From: Burkholderiales bacterium
GTDB lineage: Bacteria > Pseudomonadota > Gammaproteobacteria > Burkholderiales > SG8-39
Length of the DNA stretch: 38,455 bases
Reading direction: 5' to 3'
Assembly (NCBI GenBank): GCA_020845995.1
Contig: JADLES010000039.1
Location: 1-38,455 of the forward strand
Part shown: one piece after another, positions 16,917 through 24,640 of the stretch
Position numbering within the stretch: position 1 is the stretch's first letter
Layout: every line of letters starts with the position of its first letter
Notes under the pieces: model-generated
Told to the model about the DNA's origin: nothing
Databases searched by the model: none
Seen by the model: only the letters and a program-made list of their open reading frames with translations
Made by a program: the position numbers and the translations under genes

Positions 16917-17831
16917 ATGGTTTACCCGGGCGCCGTCGCGCAACCCTGGACCGAACGGCGCGACCGGGAGCTGGTCTGGGGATTGGTGCCGGCGCTCATC
17001 ATGCTCGCCTCGCTGACCGCGGGGCCGATCGCCTACCTGTGGCTGACGTCGCTGACTCCGCTGAATCTTGCCCAGCCCGCGACGCAGTGGAACTTCGATC
17101 AGCCGCTGGCGAACTACGCCAGCATGTTCGGGGATCCCCGTTTCGCCAACTCCGTCGTCGTCCAGGTGAAGCTATCGATCGCCTCGGTCGTTTTGCAGCT
17201 GCTCTGCGGGCTGGGTGTCGCATTGCTTCTGCACCCGAACACGAAGATCCGGACGGTGGCGCGCTCCGGCATGCTCGTGCCGATGGTACTGCCGCCGATC
17301 GTGGTCGGCATCACCTGGCTCGCGTTGTTCACGGTGGACATCAGCCCGATCCATCGGTTGTTCGCCTGGATCGGGCTGCCGTTCGGCCCGCTGCTGACCA
17401 ACCCCTCGACCGCGCTTTGGGCAGTCGTGTTCGCCGGCACCTGGCAGCACTTTCCCTTCGCGATGCTCATGTCGCTGGCAGCCCTGCAGATGGTGCCCGA
17501 GGGCCCGATCGAAGCGGCGCGCATCGACGGCGCGAGCCGCTTTCAGGTGTTCTGGCATGTGCGGCTGCCTTTCATCGCGCCAACGCTGGTGGTCGCGGGC
17601 CTGTTCATCCTGATCGACAGCGTGAAGGCCTTCCCCCTGCTCTACATCATGACCGACGGCGGGCCGGGCGAGGTCACCGAGGTCACCAACTACTACGTGT
17701 ACCGGCAAGTGTTCACGTTCTCGCTGTGGGGCTACGGCAGCGCGATCGCGGTGCTGATGATGATCGCCGTGTTCCTCCTCAGCTATCTGATCGACCGGAT
17801 CACGCGCCGAAACGACGGCGCGTGGGCTTGA
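16917..17831 (+). CDS. ABC transporter permease, MalF/UgpA-like
   Basis: This 304-aa inner-membrane protein has six predicted transmembrane helices. The EAA loop that contacts the ATPase lies at residues 199-218 (EAARIDGASRFQ, then VFWHVRLPFI). It forms one half of the translocation pore with the permease encoded next. It begins 14 bp after the binding-protein gene and ends 7 bp before its partner. Its length and the N-terminal cytoplasmic stretch of about 20 residues are normal for the carbohydrate uptake CUT1 family. Confidence 0.92.
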   Translation: MVYPGAVAQPWTERRDRELVWGLVPALIMLASLTAGPIAYLWLTSLTPLNLAQPATQWNFDQPLANYASMFGDPRFANSVVVQVKLSIASVVLQLLCGLGVALLLHPNTKIRTVARSGMLVPMVLPPIVVGITWLALFTVDISPIHRLFAWIGLPFGPLLTNPSTALWAVVFAGTWQHFPFAMLMSLAALQMVPEGPIEAARIDGASRFQVFWHVRLPFIAPTLVVAGLFILIDSVKAFPLLYIMTDGGPGEVTEVTNYYVYRQVFTFSLWGYGSAIAVLMMIAVFLLSYLIDRITRRNDGAWA

Positions 17832-17838
17832 GGGCCCG

Positions 17839-18663
17839 ATGAAGCCGGCCTGGGAAACACGCTTTCCGAACTGGCGCGGCGACCTGTTCACGCTCGCGCT
17901 GCTGGTGATCGTCCTGTTCCCGTTCGTCTGGATCATCCAGCTCTCGTTCCGGGCGAAAGCCGATATCTTCGACAGCGCAATCCTGTTCGCGCCGACACTG
18001 GAAAACTACCGGGCGCTCTGGCAAGGCAACTTCGCGCTCTCGTTCGTGAACAGCATCATCAGCGCAACTTCCGCCACCGCTCTGGCGATGATCGTGGGCG
18101 TCCCGGCCGCGTTTGCGCTGTCGCGCGCCAGTTTCCGCGGCGCGCACAGGATCGGACTGTGGATCCTCGTCACCCGGATGGCGCCGCCGGTGGCGTTCAC
18201 GATCCCGCTGTTCATCGTGTTCCGCTATCTGGAATTGCACGACACGCGTACCGGGCTCGTGATCATCTACCTGACGTTCAGCCTGGCGTTCGTGATCTGG
18301 ATGATGAAACCGTTCTTCGACGCGGTGCCGCGCGAGCTCGAAGAGGCGGCCGCGATCGATGGCTGCGGCACCTGGAAAACGTTCCTGACGATCACTCTGC
18401 CACTGACCGGCCCGGGGCTCGCCGCGACCGCGGTGCTCTGCTTCATCGGCGCGTGGAACGACTTCTTCTTCGCGCTCATTCTCACCCGCACGCATGCCTC
18501 GACCGCGCCGGTCGCGATCGTCGGGTTCATGCAGTACGTGGGATGGGAGTGGGGACGCATGGCCGCGGCCGGCACATTGGTCATGATGCCGGTCGTACTG
18601 TTCTCGATCGTGGTCCGGAAGTACCTGGTGCACGGCTTGGCCGCGGGCAGCATCAAGGGCTGA
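17839..18663 (+). CDS. ABC transporter permease, MalG/UgpE-like
   Basis: This 274-aa inner-membrane protein has six transmembrane helices and the EAA motif at residues 169-189 (EAAAIDGCGTWKTFL, then TITLPL). MalG-type permeases pair with MalF-type ones in CUT1 sugar importers. It starts 7 bp after the first permease and is followed after 16 bp by the ATPase gene. The long periplasmic region before helix 2 (APTLENYRALWQGNF) is typical of this family. There is no sign of damage. Confidence 0.92.
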   Translation: MKPAWETRFPNWRGDLFTLALLVIVLFPFVWIIQLSFRAKADIFDSAILFAPTLENYRALWQGNFALSFVNSIISATSATALAMIVGVPAAFALSRASFRGAHRIGLWILVTRMAPPVAFTIPLFIVFRYLELHDTRTGLVIIYLTFSLAFVIWMMKPFFDAVPRELEEAAAIDGCGTWKTFLTITLPLTGPGLAATAVLCFIGAWNDFFFALILTRTHASTAPVAIVGFMQYVGWEWGRMAAAGTLVMMPVVLFSIVVRKYLVHGLAAGSIKG

Positions 18664-18679
18664 ATCTCGGAGATACGCG

Positions 18680-19780
18680 ATGTCGGTGGTGAGGCTGGAA
18701 GGGGTGTGGAAGCGATTCGGCAACGTGGTCGCCGTGCGCGAGGTCGACCTGCAATTGCCGCGGGGCGGGCTGACGGTGCTGCTCGGGCCCTCGGGATGCG
18801 GCAAGACGACGACGCTGCGAATGATCGCCGGCCTGGAGTCGGTTTCCGAGGGAAGAATCCTGATCGCGGACCGCGAGGTGACCCATCTCGATCCCAAGGA
18901 CCGGAACATCGCGATGGTGTTCCAGAACTACGCGCTCTATCCGCACAAGAGCGTGCGAGAGAACCTTGGCTTCGGGCTGAAGATCCGCGGCGTGCCGGCC
19001 GCCGAGATCGAGTCCCGGGTCGCGTCGGCGTCGCGGCTGCTCGGGCTCTCGGAGCTGCTCGAGCGGCGGCCCAAGCAGCTCTCGGGAGGCCAGATGCAGC
19101 GCGTGGCGCTCGGCCGGGCGATCGTGCGCGACGCCGAGGTGTTTCTCCTGGACGAACCGCTGTCGAATCTCGACGCGAAACTGCGCGTGCAGATGCGCGA
19201 GGAGATCTACAAGCTGCATCGCCGCATTTCCAAGAGCATGATCTACGTCACCCACGACCAGGTCGAGGCGATGACGCTGGCCGACCAGATCGTCATCATG
19301 CGCGACGGCCGCGTGCAGCAGGTGGGCAGCCCGCTGGAGATCTTCGACCGGCCGGCCAACGTATACGTGGCGGGGTTCATAGGTTCGCCCGAGATGAACC
19401 TGCTCGATTTGCGCGCAACCGGCGGCACGCTGAAGAGCCGGGCGTGCACCGTGCAAGGTGAACGGCTGCGCGGACTCGTTGAGGGCACTACTCTCAAGGT
19501 CGGGATCCGCCCGGACCATGTCGAAGTCCTTGCCGACTCCGCCTCGGCGTCCGCCACCGGTTGGCTGGATGTCGAAGTCGTCGAGCATCTCGGCACCACG
19601 ACGCTCCTGGTCGGACCCTTCGACGACCAGCGTCTGCGTGTCCTGACGGGGCGCGCGAGCGTGCGGCCCGGAGATCGCCTGCCGGTGCGCCTGCCGGCCG
19701 ACCGCCTGCACCTATTCGATTCCGGCACTGGGCTGCGCATCGAAGAGCCATCATCGCTGAAGAAGCGATCACCGGGCTGA
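18680..19780 (+). CDS. ABC transporter ATPase, MalK/UgpC-like
   Basis: This 366-aa ATPase energises the importer. Walker A is GPSGCGKTT (36-44), the Q-loop Gln is Q82, the signature LSGGQ is at 134-138, Walker B LLDE ends at 159 and the switch His is H192. The C-terminal 120 residues form the OB-like TOBE regulatory domain (GIRPDHVEV), as in MalK and UgpC. All catalytic residues are intact. It is 16 bp downstream of the second permease and 14 bp upstream of the sulfatase-superfamily gene, linking uptake to the catabolic enzymes in one transcript. Confidence 0.94.
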   Translation: MSVVRLEGVWKRFGNVVAVREVDLQLPRGGLTVLLGPSGCGKTTTLRMIAGLESVSEGRILIADREVTHLDPKDRNIAMVFQNYALYPHKSVRENLGFGLKIRGVPAAEIESRVASASRLLGLSELLERRPKQLSGGQMQRVALGRAIVRDAEVFLLDEPLSNLDAKLRVQMREEIYKLHRRISKSMIYVTHDQVEAMTLADQIVIMRDGRVQQVGSPLEIFDRPANVYVAGFIGSPEMNLLDLRATGGTLKSRACTVQGERLRGLVEGTTLKVGIRPDHVEVLADSASASATGWLDVEVVEHLGTTTLLVGPFDDQRLRVLTGRASVRPGDRLPVRLPADRLHLFDSGTGLRIEEPSSLKKRSPG

Positions 19781-19794
19781 AAGAGCGAATTCTG

Positions 19795-21270
19795 ATGAGC
19801 AAGCACTCTAGCCACGCGCGCCATGTCGTCCTGGTGGTGTTCGATTCGCTCCGGCGTGACGCCGTGGGCGCCTATGGCGCGCCCGCGCCCTGGAGCGCCA
19901 TCCGGACCCCGAACCTGGACGCCTTCGCCGCCGAATCGGTGACCTTCACGCGGGCTTTCCCGGAATCCCTCCCCACCCTGTGCGCGCGCCGCGCGATCTA
20001 CACGGGCCGGCGCACTTATCCGTTCCACAACGGAGATTTCCGCCACATGAAGGGCGACTGGTGCGTGGGCTACTTCCCCGGCTGGGGCCCGATTCCGGAG
20101 GAGCAGAATACGCTGTCGGAGATCTTCTCGGGCGCGGGCTTCCGCACCGGCCTCGTCTCCGACCTTTACCACCAGTTCAAGCCCGGCAAGAACTTCTGGC
20201 GCGGCTTCGACCAATGGACCTTCGTCCGCGGGCAGGAGACCGACCATGCGCGCAGCGGCCGCATGCCAACGCTGGAGGAAATCGAGCGCTGGATCCCGCG
20301 CGAGCTGAGCGAGCTCCACGACAAGGTGATGAAGATCGCCGGCAAGGACTCGTTCTGGTTCGACAGCAAGGCGCTGCTCAACATGCGCGACCGGGTGCGC
20401 GAAGACCAGTGGTTCAACGCGCAGGTCATGCAGGAAGCGGGCCGCTGGATCGAGCAGAACCGGGACGCCGATCGCCTGTTCCTGACGGTCGAGTCGTTCG
20501 ACCCGCACGAGCCCTGGTTCGTGCCCGAGCACTACCGCAGGCGTCACGACCCGCACCAGGGACGCGAGCAGGTCCTGTCGCCCTACGCGGAGATTCCGGA
20601 CCTCCCCGAGGATCTCCTGCGGCGCACGCGCGCCAACTACGCCGGGCTGGTGGAAATGTGCGACCGCTGGTTCGGCCACCTGGTGGAATCGCTGCGGGTG
20701 AACGGCATCCTCGAGGAATCGCTGATCGTGGTCACCTCCGACCATGGCCACTCGCTGTGGGACCGCCGAGGCTACATCGGCAAGCGGCACTATCCCTCCG
20801 ACCCCGAAACTTTCGAGGTGCCGATGATGGTTCGCCATCCGGGGCGGCGGGGAGCGGGTACGCGCTGCGATGCATGGGTGCAGGCGCACGATATTGCGGC
20901 GACGCTGCTGGAAGCCGCCGGCGTCGCAAGCCCGGCGCCGATGGATGGCAAATCCTTTTACCGGACAGCGTTCGCGGGCGGAGCGCCCATCCGCGACCAT
21001 GTCACCGTGGGCTGGGGCGGGAGCATGACGGTAGTCGACGATCGCTGGTGGTTCAACGCCAAAGTCGACGGCAGGGGAGCGTTGTTGTATCCGCATTCCA
21101 GCCCGCCGCTCGGCGCGCGCAGCGTCGCCACCGCGCATCCCCAGGTCGTCCGTTCCATGTTCCGCACGGGCAGCGCCGATGCCGGGGATTCGTTCCCCGG
21201 CTACCTGCTCGAGCGGGCCGCCCAAATTCCGGACGCGCCTGAAAGCGCGCCGTTCCCGGCGTTCGATTAG
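19795..21270 (+). CDS. Sulfatase-superfamily hydrolase with Thr at the nucleophile position
   Basis: This 491-aa protein has the alkaline-phosphatase/sulfatase fold: metal ligand region VVFDSLRRDAVGAYG (D17), ending with the TSDHGH metal motif and a C-terminal extension. In place of the formylglycine signature C-x-P-x-R it has T61-L-C63-A-R65 before AIYTGRR: the nucleophile position is Thr, the Pro position is Cys, and the conserved Arg is kept. It therefore cannot be a formylglycine sulfatase in the usual way; a Thr nucleophile as in related phosphodiesterases is possible. There is no signal peptide, so it is cytoplasmic. The start ATG at 19795 is chosen because the frame upstream overprints the ATPase gene. 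Confidence 0.85.
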   Translation: MSKHSSHARHVVLVVFDSLRRDAVGAYGAPAPWSAIRTPNLDAFAAESVTFTRAFPESLPTLCARRAIYTGRRTYPFHNGDFRHMKGDWCVGYFPGWGPIPEEQNTLSEIFSGAGFRTGLVSDLYHQFKPGKNFWRGFDQWTFVRGQETDHARSGRMPTLEEIERWIPRELSELHDKVMKIAGKDSFWFDSKALLNMRDRVREDQWFNAQVMQEAGRWIEQNRDADRLFLTVESFDPHEPWFVPEHYRRRHDPHQGREQVLSPYAEIPDLPEDLLRRTRANYAGLVEMCDRWFGHLVESLRVNGILEESLIVVTSDHGHSLWDRRGYIGKRHYPSDPETFEVPMMVRHPGRRGAGTRCDAWVQAHDIAATLLEAAGVASPAPMDGKSFYRTAFAGGAPIRDHVTVGWGGSMTVVDDRWWFNAKVDGRGALLYPHSSPPLGARSVATAHPQVVRSMFRTGSADAGDSFPGYLLERAAQIPDAPESAPFPAFD

Positions 21271-21319
21271 GCGCACCGCCCCGTTCGACTCCTCCCACCA
21301 CAGCGAAAGAAAGACCGAT

Positions 21320-22540
21320 ATGGCCGAGCAGCATCGCATCACCGAGCTGAAGACTCTCTCCTGCAGCGCATCGTGGCGCAACTATTACTTCGTCAAGGTG
21401 ACCACCGAAGACGGCGTCGTGGGCTGGAGCGAGTTCGACGAGGGCTTCGGCTCGCCGGGCGTCGGCGCGGTCATCCGGGAGCTCGCCTTCCGCGTGGAGG
21501 GGCGGTCGGCGATGCAGCACGAGCGCATCCGCGAAGACCTGCACTGCGTCACCCGCCCGGGTTCTGGCGGCGTCGTCGGCCAGGCGCTGGGCGCGATCGA
21601 GAACGCGCTGCTGGACGCCAAGGCCAAGACGCTCGGCGTGCCCTGCTACGAGTTGCTGGGCGGCAAGATCCGCGACCGCTTGCGCGTCTACTGGTCGCAC
21701 TGCGTCAGCTGGCGCGCGGGCCGCGTCCCGCACTATCAGCCGGTAATCACTGACAAGGAAGGCGTGCGCGCCATTGCCCGCGAGGTGCGAGAACGCGGCT
21801 TTACCGCCCTCAAGACGAATATTTGGCGGTACGAAAACGGCAAGATCCTTCGCTGGGCTCCGGGGTTCGGGTCACCCTTCGCGCCCGAGCTGAACGTAGA
21901 CCGAAAGATTCTCAAGGGACTGCGCGAGCACCTCGAGACGATGCGCGAGGCGGCGGGCCCGGACATCGACATCCTGCTTGACCTCAATTTCAATGCCAAG
22001 ACCGAGGGCTACCTGGAGATCTTGAGGGAAATCGCCGACCTGGACATGTTCTGGGTCGAGATCGACACGCTGAACCCGCAGGCGCTCGCCCACATCCGCT
22101 CGCGCAGTCCGCATCCGATTTCCTCCTGCGAGACACTCATCGGCGTACAGCAGTTCCTGCCCTTCCTGCGCGAGCAGGCGGTAGACGTGGCGATCGTCGA
22201 CACGCCCTGGAACGGCGTCTGGCAGTCGATGAAGATCGCCGCGGCGGCCGAGGCGCACGAAGTCAACGTCGCCTGCCACAACTTCTATGGCCACCTCTGC
22301 ACCATGATGAACGCGCATTTCTGCGCCGCGGTGCCCAACCTCCGGATCATGGAGGTCGACATCGACCGGATTGCCTGGGATCACGAGCTGTTTACTCACC
22401 TTCCCGAGTTCAAGGACGGCCACCTCATCGTCCCGGACCGCCCGGGCTGGGGTACCGAGCCGATCGAGCAGGCGCTGCGCGCCCATCCTCCCCTGGCGGT
22501 GCATGGGCTGCTCGACCGGGCGCATACGGCCGCTTCCTGA
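21320..22540 (+). CDS. Mandelate racemase/enolase-superfamily dehydratase (first of two)
   Basis: This 406-aa enzyme has the N-terminal capping domain and the C-terminal beta-alpha barrel of the MR/MLE family, which abstracts a proton alpha to a carboxylate. Predicted metal ligands are D221 (DLNFN), E247 (WVEID) and E271 (SCETL). Candidate acid/base residues are K165 (in KTN rather than KxK) and H320 (ACHNFYGH), with D294. Most such enzymes in sugar operons are acid-sugar dehydratases. The start ATG at 21320 follows an AAAGAAAGA purine stretch. It sits between the sulfatase-like gene and the GMC gene and has a different catalytic set from the second copy. Confidence 0.9.
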   Translation: MAEQHRITELKTLSCSASWRNYYFVKVTTEDGVVGWSEFDEGFGSPGVGAVIRELAFRVEGRSAMQHERIREDLHCVTRPGSGGVVGQALGAIENALLDAKAKTLGVPCYELLGGKIRDRLRVYWSHCVSWRAGRVPHYQPVITDKEGVRAIAREVRERGFTALKTNIWRYENGKILRWAPGFGSPFAPELNVDRKILKGLREHLETMREAAGPDIDILLDLNFNAKTEGYLEILREIADLDMFWVEIDTLNPQALAHIRSRSPHPISSCETLIGVQQFLPFLREQAVDVAIVDTPWNGVWQSMKIAAAAEAHEVNVACHNFYGHLCTMMNAHFCAAVPNLRIMEVDIDRIAWDHELFTHLPEFKDGHLIVPDRPGWGTEPIEQALRAHPPLAVHGLLDRAHTAAS

Positions 22541-22561
22541 CTACGGCGAGTTATCAGCACA

Positions 22562-24160
22562 ATGGAACCCGCGGTTGACGTACTGATTGTCGGTGCCGGC
22601 GCGTCCGGTGCCGTGGTTGCGTGGAGCCTGGCCGAAACCCGCATGCGGATCCTGTGCCTCGAACAGGGCGACTGGGTGAAACAGGCCGAGTTTCCGAGCA
22701 ACGGGCGCGACTGGGAGGCGCGCCAGTTCGGGGACTTCAGCATCAGCCCCAACCGGCGCGGCAACGCGGCCGACTATCCGATCCACGAGGAGGCCTCGCC
22801 GATCAAGGTTGCCAACTTCAATGGCGTCGGCGGCGGCACCATCCTCTATGCTGCGCACTTCCCGCGCCTGCACCCCTCGGATTTCCGGGTGCGCACGCTC
22901 GACGGCGTGGCCGACGACTGGCCGATCGACTACCGGACGCTCGAGCCCTACTTCGCGCAGAACGACCGGCAGATGGGCATCGCCGCGCTCGCCGGAGACC
23001 CGGCGTACCCGCCGAAGGACGCGGTGCTGCCGCCGCTGCCTCTGGGTCGCACGGGAGTGGTGATCGGGCGAGCCATGAACAAGCTCGGCTGGCACTGGTG
23101 GCCGGCCGATGCCGCGATCGGGACGCGCGAATTCGAAGGGCGTGCGAAGTGCGTCAACCTCGGCCACTGCATCGCCGGCTGCGCGCAGGGCGCCAAAGCG
23201 ACCACCGACATCACCTACTGGCCCGAGGCGATCCGCCAGCGCGTCGAACTGCGCACCCGCTGCCGGGTGCGCGAGATCACGACCAACGAGACCGGCATGG
23301 CGAGCGGTGTCATCTACTACGATGCCGAGGGTATCGAGAGATTCCAGCCCGCGGAGATAGTCGTCGTCGCGTGCAACGGCGTAGGCACTCCGCGCCTGCT
23401 GCTGAACTCGGCGTCGTCGCGCTTCCCGAGAGGTCTTGCGAACTCGAGCGGCCTGGTTGGCAGGAACCTGATGTTCCACCCCTATGCATCGATTCGCGGC
23501 TATTTCGACGAGCGGACCGACGGCTACCGCGGACCCCACATCTGCGCCTGGAGCCAGGAGTTCTACGAAACCGACCGGTCCCGCGGGTTCGTGCGCGGCT
23601 ATACCTACCAGATCGTACGCGGCCAGGGGCCGGTGCTTACCGCCATGACCGGCATGGCTTCCGGCCGGATTCCCTGGGGTGAGGGCCATCACGACGCCTA
23701 CCGGCGCCTGTTCGACCGCAGCGCCGGCATGGTGTCGGTCTGCGAGGACCTGCCGGAAGCGCACAACACCGTCACGCTCGACCCGGCGTTGAAGGACGCG
23801 CACGGCATCCCGGTGCCCAGGATCAGCTACACATTGAGCGAGAACAGCCGCCGGATGCTCGATCACTCGATGGCGCGCGGCACCGAGATTCTCGAGGCCG
23901 CCGGCGCGCGCGACATCGTCGCCGAGGGTCCCCTCGCGCACGCCGGCTGGCATCTGCTCGGCACCGCGCGCATGGGCGCGGACCCGGAGCGCTCCGTGGT
24001 CAACCCCTGGGGCCGCTGCCACGACGTGAAGAACCTCTTCATCGTCGACGGCAGCCTGTTCGTCACGGCGGGCGGCGTGAATCCGACCGCGACCATCCAG
24101 GCGCTGGCGCTGTATGTAGCCGACAGCATCAAGCAGCGACTGGCCAACTTGTTCGATTGA
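22562..24160 (+). CDS. GMC-family flavoprotein dehydrogenase
   Basis: This 532-aa FAD enzyme begins with the Rossmann motif VLIVGAGASGAVVA and ends with the GMC active-site pair H464 (WHLLGTARMG) and N507 (GGVNPTATIQA). A cysteine-rich segment with C197, C203 and C207 (GHCIAGCAQG) resembles the iron-sulfur region of bacterial FAD-dependent glucose and gluconate dehydrogenases. It would oxidise an alcohol or sugar C-OH, passing electrons to the small subunit or a quinone. It has no signal peptide. The next gene, 2 bp away, encodes a gluconate-dehydrogenase-subunit-3-like partner. No cytochrome c subunit is present. Confidence 0.9.
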   Translation: MEPAVDVLIVGAGASGAVVAWSLAETRMRILCLEQGDWVKQAEFPSNGRDWEARQFGDFSISPNRRGNAADYPIHEEASPIKVANFNGVGGGTILYAAHFPRLHPSDFRVRTLDGVADDWPIDYRTLEPYFAQNDRQMGIAALAGDPAYPPKDAVLPPLPLGRTGVVIGRAMNKLGWHWWPADAAIGTREFEGRAKCVNLGHCIAGCAQGAKATTDITYWPEAIRQRVELRTRCRVREITTNETGMASGVIYYDAEGIERFQPAEIVVVACNGVGTPRLLLNSASSRFPRGLANSSGLVGRNLMFHPYASIRGYFDERTDGYRGPHICAWSQEFYETDRSRGFVRGYTYQIVRGQGPVLTAMTGMASGRIPWGEGHHDAYRRLFDRSAGMVSVCEDLPEAHNTVTLDPALKDAHGIPVPRISYTLSENSRRMLDHSMARGTEILEAAGARDIVAEGPLAHAGWHLLGTARMGADPERSVVNPWGRCHDVKNLFIVDGSLFVTAGGVNPTATIQALALYVADSIKQRLANLFD

Positions 24161-24162
24161 CG

Positions 24163-24636
24163 ATGTCCATGCCCAGCCAACCCCTGAAGCCCGTTCCGCC
24201 ACCCGCGTTGACCGCAGCCGAATCGCGTACGCTCCGCTGCGTCGCCGGATGGATGATTCCGCCCTCCGCTGCGCACGGCGTACCCGGCGCCGACGACGAC
24301 GCGATCTTCGCCGATATTGCCGCCAGCCTGGACCGGGACTTCGATTCGGTCCGGCAGTCCATTCGGCAACTCGATGCGCTCGCCGGCGGCGCGTTCGCGG
24401 ACCGCACCGCGGACGAACGGCAGGCGATCGTGCAGCAGTTCCGCGATCGCTACCCAGCGTTGGCCGCCGTGCTGGTGGCCGTCGTGGTGCGCTGCTACTA
24501 CCGCGACGATCGCGTCATGCGCTCCCTGCGCATGGAGCTCAGGCCGCCCTTCCCGCTCGGATTCGAAGTCGAGAACGGCGACTGGTCGCTGCTCGACCCG
24601 GTGCGCGCGCGCGGCAAGATCTACCGGGACGCATGA
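24163..24636 (+). CDS. Gluconate 2-dehydrogenase subunit 3-like small subunit
   Basis: This 157-aa protein is helical, with an LTAAESRTLRCVAGWMIPP opening segment and a FADIAASLDRDFDSVR stretch, the pattern of the small hitch-hiker subunit of GMC dehydrogenases. A C-terminal VVVRCYYRDDRVMRSLR segment follows. Known members often have a Tat signal that carries the flavoprotein out; none is present here, matching the signal-less GMC subunit, so the pair should stay in the cytoplasm. I start at the ATG at 24163, 2 bp after the GMC stop. Its role is stabilising the GMC subunit; assignment rests on pattern and position, not a strict motif. Confidence 0.7.
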   Translation: MSMPSQPLKPVPPPALTAAESRTLRCVAGWMIPPSAAHGVPGADDDAIFADIAASLDRDFDSVRQSIRQLDALAGGAFADRTADERQAIVQQFRDRYPALAAVLVAVVVRCYYRDDRVMRSLRMELRPPFPLGFEVENGDWSLLDPVRARGKIYRDA

Positions 24637-24640
24637 GCCG

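Noticed and set aside
19243..21381. Minus-strand frame of 712 codons
   Set aside because: Antisense to the ATPase and sulfatase-like genes; no family motif.
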